A stretch of DNA of 36,873 nucleotides, taken from assembly GCA_025454955.1 (NCBI GenBank), contig JALONL010000037.1:1-36873 (forward strand). The letters are read 5' to 3'. The notes under the pieces are model-generated. The model saw only the letters and a program-made list of their open reading frames with translations, was not told the origin of the DNA and did no database searches. The translations under genes and the position numbers were made by a program. Within the stretch, counting starts at the first letter, position 1, and the number at the start of each line of letters is the position of its first letter. The stretch is from Bacteroidia bacterium (lineage in GTDB: Bacteria > Bacteroidota > Bacteroidia > Palsa-965). Shown here piece by piece: positions 32,486 through 36,873 of the stretch.

Positions 32486-34348
32486 TTAATATTGTATATC
32501 CATATAAATAGGAAGATGGTCGCTAAATCCGGCATAAGCAAAAAACGAGAGGTAACTGTTTGCAGGAACAATTACTGTTTTGGGTTGTAGCGCGACAAGC
32601 AAATCCAACGAATTTTCTACCATATTCACCAGCTCGGTTTCTTTTTTTGTAATCTGCTGTTTCTTCAGATATTCTATTTCTATTCTCTTCGCATTTACAG
32701 GTGAATTTTCACATGCAATATATTTTGAGGGTACAATATCCAACAGCAACTTTGCATAATCTTTCCCACCTATCTGTTTTACTTTTTCGGTGATTACAGA
32801 CTGGCTGAGATTGCTTTTAAAATAACGCATCCCGGCCTGGGCAATATCTTCATCATATATGGAATTTTCCTCATCCGCCATTACATCATTTTGTTTATTC
32901 ATTATTGCCACAAGATCAACTACCGAGTTGCTGCCTTCTTTAAGCCTGTTTGTTCCTTTCGATCGAAAAAAGAACTTATCATACGTTTCTTTCAGATAAT
33001 CAAAGTTCGAATACGCGAAATTACTTTTAGAATATCTGCCGAGCACACCCAAAGCATCCTTAATACTGGTTTTTTCATCCACTCCCAATACTGAAGGAGC
33101 TTCTATGGGTTCTTGCTCAATATTTATGTATGGATTTGCCAAGTTTAATCTTGTTGACGGCCAGTATCCATAATCCTCTTTTCCTGATCCCGGAGTAGCC
33201 CCGTTTACGTCATAAAACTCATACTCAAATGTAGTAACAGCACTTGTTGTCTCTTTGTAACTCACATTGAAGTCGCCTGCAATAAGCAAATTGAGCGAAG
33301 AAGTCAATGCAGGGCATTCAGATAAATTATTAATGGCTGCATACTTTAATTTAGTTTTCACTTTAAATTCCGTCTGACTTTCGGTAGGATTTGGCGCATG
33401 AAATGCGGCAATCAGAAAGGGGAAAGTGGTGCTGTTTTTTTTCAAATCTAAACTTACCAGAAAAGGAGATCTGGCCTGTTCGGTTCCGAACTTAATTAGA
33501 TTAATATTGATGAGAATATTCTTTAGCTTAGTCAACTGAGTGGTGGTTAAACCCAAATTTTTGGGATTTCCCAGTTCATCTATCAGATAAAGATCTTCTT
33601 TTTCGTTGGCAAGCCTGTTGTATCCGCTTCCGGTTATACTGTAGTTGAAACTGTATTTAAGCGCATCATACGCCAGCGTATCAGCCGATGTGTAAGTAAT
33701 TGAAGCCGAAGCCACAGTACTACCCGAAGCTCTGGGCGCTCTTCTCTTTCTTTTTGGCTTAGGACGTTCGGGTATAAAAGGTTCATCTTCTCCATTATCT
33801 CTTCGCTTTCTTTTCTTTAGCACAGTTTTTATTTCTTCCTGGATATTTGAATTCACATCTATAAGCTTTGCAATATAACCACTGGTCACCAAAGTATTAT
33901 ATAAATCAACCTGCTTGTTCCGGTTATTTCCCCATCCCACAGAATCAAAGAAATTTTTCAGCGAATTATCGTCCACAGTGCTGTATAACCAGCAAGATGG
34001 AAAATCTTTTTCAGGCTGCGGAGTAAGTCCCATGATCCCATTTTGCGGAGTTTCGCGCCAAAAAATTATATACCGCTCTCTTCTCGACTCGGCCCGTTGC
34101 CCGCTGCTTATCTTATATTTCCAGTTTTTCAATATATAACTTAACTGAAATGCCACATTATCTCCGGTGCTTCCCACTGCTTCAAGCAATATCAGCACAT
34201 CTATGCTATATGTTTCCAGTACTGTTTTAATGTATTCCAGACAGTACTGACGATCAGGAGGTGTGTCCAGAAAGGCATTGGGCACAGTACTCATTTTCGA
34301 CTGGCCTAAATTTTGAATGTTCCAGCTTATTACTCTTATTTCCGACAT
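32486..34348 (-). CDS. EEP-fold nuclease/phosphatase with basic insertion
   Basis: A 620-aa member of the endonuclease/exonuclease/phosphatase (DNase I-like) superfamily. Catalytic landmarks are complete: ISWNIQNLG (7-15), Glu56 in LLEAVGS, His317 in AAFHAPNP, Asp359/Asn361 in AGDFNVSY and Asp610/His611 in SDHLPIYMD. The usual domain is about 250-300 aa; here two insertions enlarge it. One, at 178-203, has two lysine/arginine clusters (KKRKRR and KPKRKRR) separated by an acidic/proline stretch and resembles a bipartite nuclear-localisation signal. It has no signal peptide. It is the first gene of the six-gene operon, with the 1460-aa gene 18 bases downstream. The 262-base gap upstream (34349-34610) holds only a weak -7-like TATATTTT. 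Nuclease or phospholipid phosphatase activity are both possible. Confidence 0.85.
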   Translation of the reverse strand: MSEIRVISWNIQNLGQSKMSTVPNAFLDTPPDRQYCLEYIKTVLETYSIDVLILLEAVGSTGDNVAFQLSYILKNWKYKISSGQRAESRRERYIIFWRETPQNGIMGLTPQPEKDFPSCWLYSTVDDNSLKNFFDSVGWGNNRNKQVDLYNTLVTSGYIAKLIDVNSNIQEEIKTVLKKRKRRDNGEDEPFIPERPKPKRKRRAPRASGSTVASASITYTSADTLAYDALKYSFNYSITGSGYNRLANEKEDLYLIDELGNPKNLGLTTTQLTKLKNILININLIKFGTEQARSPFLVSLDLKKNSTTFPFLIAAFHAPNPTESQTEFKVKTKLKYAAINNLSECPALTSSLNLLIAGDFNVSYKETTSAVTTFEYEFYDVNGATPGSGKEDYGYWPSTRLNLANPYINIEQEPIEAPSVLGVDEKTSIKDALGVLGRYSKSNFAYSNFDYLKETYDKFFFRSKGTNRLKEGSNSVVDLVAIMNKQNDVMADEENSIYDEDIAQAGMRYFKSNLSQSVITEKVKQIGGKDYAKLLLDIVPSKYIACENSPVNAKRIEIEYLKKQQITKKETELVNMVENSLDLLVALQPKTVIVPANSYLSFFAYAGFSDHLPIYMDIQY

Positions 34349-34610
34349 AGAGATAACGGTATGAAGATGAGGGGTGACATGATAAATTCCTTATCGACTA
34401 AAATATAATTATTTAAAATCTGCTCCCTTGCCCGTCTGTAAATGAAACTATATGCTCCCGATTCAGTTCTGCTCAAACACAATAAAACAGAACATTCCGA
34501 AGCAAATCTGAATTATTCACAATTCAGAAAAACAGGTAAAAACACCTGCCGCAACAAACAATACTTAATCATAAAAAACAGGTAAATCTACTGCATGAAA
34601 TATCAGGCTA

Positions 34611-35429
34611 TTATTTTATTTCAGTGTTCATCGCAAAACAATACCCCGCCGCCTTCACCCGCAGCGGCATCCCATACACTTCTTCCAACTCCGCCTGCGC
34701 CGTTTCATCGCCCGCGCACACACGCAACGCCGCAGGCACCACGCGGCTGCGCTGCTGCACAAACTCCGGCTTATAAATACCCTGCTCCATCGCATACTGC
34801 GCACTCATAAACTCGAAATACACCACGCGACGTTGCGACTGCGTGGTAAGTACACCCGAGCTATGCGCCAGCATAAGATCATGCACAAGCACGTCGCCGG
34901 GCTGCATGGGCAGGCTTTGGTAAGGCAGTTTTTCGAGTTCGCAAATGTGGCGGCCGCTTTGGTGACTTTGCGGAATAATTCGCAACGCACCATTGTCATC
35001 GTCAGACGCATCGAGGTAAATGCCCGCCATAATGGCGCGCCCCGGTTGCGGCGAAACCACGTCCTGGTGCCATTTTACCTGCGAATTATCGCCAAGAGTT
35101 TTCACCACCACAAAATCCTGCACCAGAAAATAATCGTCGCCGCAAATGCTTTGTGCAATGCCGCGCAGCCACGCACCCGCCAGTTGCCGGGCAAACACCT
35201 GCTGCTTACGATGCACAATGCTGTTTATGCTAATGACGTATTCCTTATCGTCTTGCCCTTGCACAATGGCCCATTCATTCTGGTTTTCGGGATTGCGGCA
35301 AAGTGCATCCACCGCACTGCGCAGTTGTACAAGCATTTCACTGCTTACCCGCCCCTCAAGCCGCAGCCAGCCGTGTGTGCGGAAATGTGCAAGTTCTTCA
35401 GCGCAGAGTAATTGGGGAGCAGCCAACAT
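34611..35429 (-). CDS. phytanoyl-CoA dioxygenase (PhyH)-family oxygenase
   Basis: A 272-aa Fe(II)/2-oxoglutarate-dependent oxygenase of the PhyH family. The facial triad is visible: His and Asp in VKWHQDVVSP (about residues 118-127) and the distal His in LMLAHSSGV (about 188-196), followed by an Arg (QSQRRVVYFEF) that would bind 2-oxoglutarate. The start at 35429 gives MLAAPQLLCAEELAHFRTHG, a typical family N-terminus. Its substrate cannot be told; members hydroxylate lipids, amino acids or natural products. G+C is high again (about 55%), matching the chromosome rather than the AT-rich EEP gene next to it. It is divergent from the membrane-protein gene at 35591 and separate from the six-gene operon. 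Confidence 0.85.
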   Translation of the reverse strand: MLAAPQLLCAEELAHFRTHGWLRLEGRVSSEMLVQLRSAVDALCRNPENQNEWAIVQGQDDKEYVISINSIVHRKQQVFARQLAGAWLRGIAQSICGDDYFLVQDFVVVKTLGDNSQVKWHQDVVSPQPGRAIMAGIYLDASDDDNGALRIIPQSHQSGRHICELEKLPYQSLPMQPGDVLVHDLMLAHSSGVLTTQSQRRVVYFEFMSAQYAMEQGIYKPEFVQQRSRVVPAALRVCAGDETAQAELEEVYGMPLRVKAAGYCFAMNTEIK

Positions 35430-35564
35430 AAATTATCACGAATAACTGTTGAACAATTTTGCCGCATCAGCAGCTGCGCTAAATGTATAAATCATTGCCC
35501 GCAAAAAATATCACCAACAAAAAATTCAGGCAATAATACCTGCACCCGTCAAACCCTGCTGCGC

Positions 35565-35572
35565 TATACTTG
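35565..35572 (+). promoter_or_regulatory. -7 element for the membrane-protein gene
   Basis: TATACTTG differs by one base from TAnnTTTG and lies 18 bases before the ATG at 35591. No -33 TTG is visible at the expected spacing. An upstream in-frame ATG at 35570 would overlap the element, which supports the later start. Confidence 0.35.
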
Positions 35573-35590
35573 CGGCAAAACCCTTGCACC

Positions 35591-36535
35591 ATGACAGAGT
35601 CAGGTTACATCGAACTTGGAATTTCGTTTCTCTTCATCCTGCTGCTGCTCTCGGTAAGCACTTCGGCCATAAACGAAATTGTTGTTTATGTACTTAAACT
35701 GCGCGGCAAATTTCTGTTCAACGGCATCGCCACACTCTTAGGCAACACGGCCGCAGGCAAAACACTTCTCGAAAATATATATGCCCACCCGCAGGTTAAA
35801 GCCCTGCACACCAGCACAGGCCGCCTGCCGGTGCATATTCCCGCCAAAGTGTTTTCGATGGCACTGGCCGATGTGGTAAACGCCAACCAACCCGCCGAAG
35901 AAAATTCTTCTTCCGCCGCCGAAAGCAATCCGCTCGAAAATTTCAAACAGTCGGTAGCCGCCATGCCCGCCGGCGATACCAAAACCGTGCTGCAAAATCT
36001 GGCGCAGTTTTCAGAAAACAGCGATCAGCTCCTCGAAAACATCGGCAATTGGTTCGATCAGTACATGCTCAGCGTTTCCATCTGGTACAAGCAGCGCATA
36101 CAACGCATGTTGTTTATCATCGGACTCGGCGTAGCCATATTTTCAAACACCGATACATTCAGCCTGCTCGAAGAATTGCAGCACGATAATTTGCTCGTCA
36201 CACAAATTTCAAAAGCCGCCGACGAATTTATTTCCTCGCACGACAGCCTGGCCGATCATCCCGATTCGCTCAAGGCAATGATTAATCAGGTGGACCAAAC
36301 CTTCGCCCAGCTCGATGTATTTGATTTACCGATAGGCTGGGAAAAGCCCGACAGCAACGTACATCAAAGCTTGGGCGATTTTCTGAAAGACAATAATTTC
36401 AGCTGGACAACGCCGTTTGGCTGGCTGGCTACGGCACTATTGCTTTCGTTTGGTTCGCCGTTCTGGTTTCAGTTGCTGAAAAAATTGGTGAACTTCCGTA
36501 AGGAATTAAAAGAAGCCGCCGGCGGCGGCGAATAA
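35591..36535 (+). CDS. conserved membrane protein of unknown function
   Basis: A 314-aa inner-membrane protein with three hydrophobic segments: near the N-terminus (ELGISFLFILLLLSVSTSAI, about 7-26), a middle helix (MLFIIGLGVAIFSN, about 172-185) and a C-terminal one (WLATALLLSFGSPFWFQLL, about 279-297). Between the first two is a cytoplasmic-type stretch with FKQSVAAMPAGDTKTVLQN. Between the second and third is a helical loop with FDLPIGWEK. The N-terminal STSAINEIVVY and the C-terminal LSFGSPFWFQLLKKLVN look like conserved hallmarks of a widespread uncharacterised family, but I cannot name it. The ATG at 35591 is preferred over 35570. A strong hairpin terminator follows 26 bases after the stop. 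Confidence 0.75.
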   Translation: MTESGYIELGISFLFILLLLSVSTSAINEIVVYVLKLRGKFLFNGIATLLGNTAAGKTLLENIYAHPQVKALHTSTGRLPVHIPAKVFSMALADVVNANQPAEENSSSAAESNPLENFKQSVAAMPAGDTKTVLQNLAQFSENSDQLLENIGNWFDQYMLSVSIWYKQRIQRMLFIIGLGVAIFSNTDTFSLLEELQHDNLLVTQISKAADEFISSHDSLADHPDSLKAMINQVDQTFAQLDVFDLPIGWEKPDSNVHQSLGDFLKDNNFSWTTPFGWLATALLLSFGSPFWFQLLKKLVNFRKELKEAAGGGE

Positions 36536-36561
36536 AATAATCCTGAAAATTCGTTACACTG

Positions 36562-36601
36562 AAAATATGTTGCGGCGCTTCACGCCGCAACATATTTTTT
36601 T
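36562..36601 (+). terminator. long hairpin terminator after the membrane-protein gene
   Basis: Perfect 16-bp arms (36562-36577 with 36583-36598) enclose a five-base CTTCA loop, and the run continues into seven T residues. The core TATGTTGCGGCGCTTC (36566-36581) is identical to 104-119 at the left window edge, so the terminator is part of, or derived from, the dispersed repeat family. Confidence 0.8.
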
Positions 36602-36783
36602 CGCTCTCACTCTCTTTCTCGCTCTGAAATAACGATGGCGCGAAGCGCCGGATATACTTGGGATTTTATCACTTTTAACATTCCTGTCGGCGCGAAGCGC
36701 CGCACCTGTGTGGAATTGAATCGCTTCACTCTCGCTCTTCACTCTCGTTCTGTTTTCTCGCTCTGAAAATGCCGTTGGGCGCG
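36602..36783. repeat. inverted copies of the purine-rich repeat with REP-like palindromes
   Basis: Two pyrimidine tracts (36602-36628 and 36724-36770) are reverse complements of the GAGCGAGAAAGAGAGCGAG-type repeat at the left edge. Palindromes GGCGC-GAA-GCGCC occur at 36637-36649 and 36689-36701. Read on the minus strand, the order GGGCGCG, CATTTTCAGAGCGAGAAA, GAGCGAGAGTGAA, palindrome repeats that at 39-124. A 104-codon frame on the minus strand here is repeat-derived and not called a gene. From 36784 to the end of the window I see nothing. Confidence 0.75.
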
Positions 36784-36873
36784 ATGCCTCCTTTAGACTT
36801 GTACCAGAAAATTTACGAGTTTTAAAAAGCCAACAGTGAGGGTTACCTATGCGATGCTCCAGGTGCAATACCT

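Noticed and set aside
20391..34348. Prophage or tailocin
   Set aside because: Only one phage-type domain (tail collar) is seen; capsid, portal, terminase, sheath, tube, baseplate and lysis genes are all absent.
20391..34348. Type VI secretion or extracellular contractile injection system
   Set aside because: No sheath, spike, AAA+ ATPase or tape-measure protein can be identified in these genes.
36554..36868. 104-codon minus-strand frame at the right edge
   Set aside because: It runs through the terminator hairpin and repeat tracts and has no protein-like conservation that I can see.

Overview
The window reads as a chromosomal segment of a member of the Bacteroidota. Several promoters have the phylum's TAnnTTTG -7 element, Shine-Dalgarno sites are scarce, and many genes (the SiaB/SiaC pair, the TerB-like/ABCG fusion, several lipoproteins and membrane proteins) look like Bacteroidota families. 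The flanking chromosome is roughly 50-60% G+C; two blocks are clearly AT-richer (spot counts near 40%). I assigned no genus.

Layout. (1) 1-290: purine-rich 33-bp tandem repeats and REP-like palindromes. (2) 369-11108: ordinary chromosomal genes: a secreted M28 peptidase, a lipoprotein, siaB-siaC, a TerB-like/ABCG transporter fusion, a two-gene exported-protein unit, proS and a conserved unknown protein. (3) tRNA-Glu(TTC) at 11213-11284, followed by an AT-rich island (about 11385-20390). The island has a broken RhuM-like gene, dndA on the plus strand, and a minus-strand operon dndC > dndD > dndE-ATPase fusion > small membrane protein > dndB-like. This is a DNA phosphorothioation module with no dndFGH restriction genes in the window. 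(4) 20391-34348: a tight minus-strand operon of six large genes that looks like no standard phage or secretion system. It encodes an EEP-fold nuclease with a lysine/arginine-rich insertion, a 1460-aa beta-rich protein resembling DUF6603 proteins, two unknown proteins (444 and 301 aa), a 1208-aa unknown protein with a central coiled coil, and a tail-collar/tail-fibre-tip protein. (5) 34611-36535: a phytanoyl-CoA-dioxygenase-like oxygenase and a three-helix membrane protein. (6) 36562-36783: a terminator hairpin and the same repeat family as at the left edge, in inverted orientation.

How the genes work together. DndA would supply sulfur to DndC; DndC, DndD and DndE would install phosphorothioate in DNA; DndB-type DGQHR proteins are associated with control of that system. 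Here DndE carries its own HerA/FtsK-like ATPase, and a four-helix membrane protein sits in the operon, so this is a variant architecture. The six-gene cluster is the strongest candidate for an undescribed system. The order nuclease, giant beta protein, unknown proteins, fibre tip suggests a secreted or displayed assembly with a nuclease payload, but no sheath, tube, capsid, portal or terminase gene is present, so the function is inference. Base composition changes abruptly inside the 1460-aa gene at a Ser/Glu/Asn repeat whose DNA resembles the dispersed intergenic repeats.
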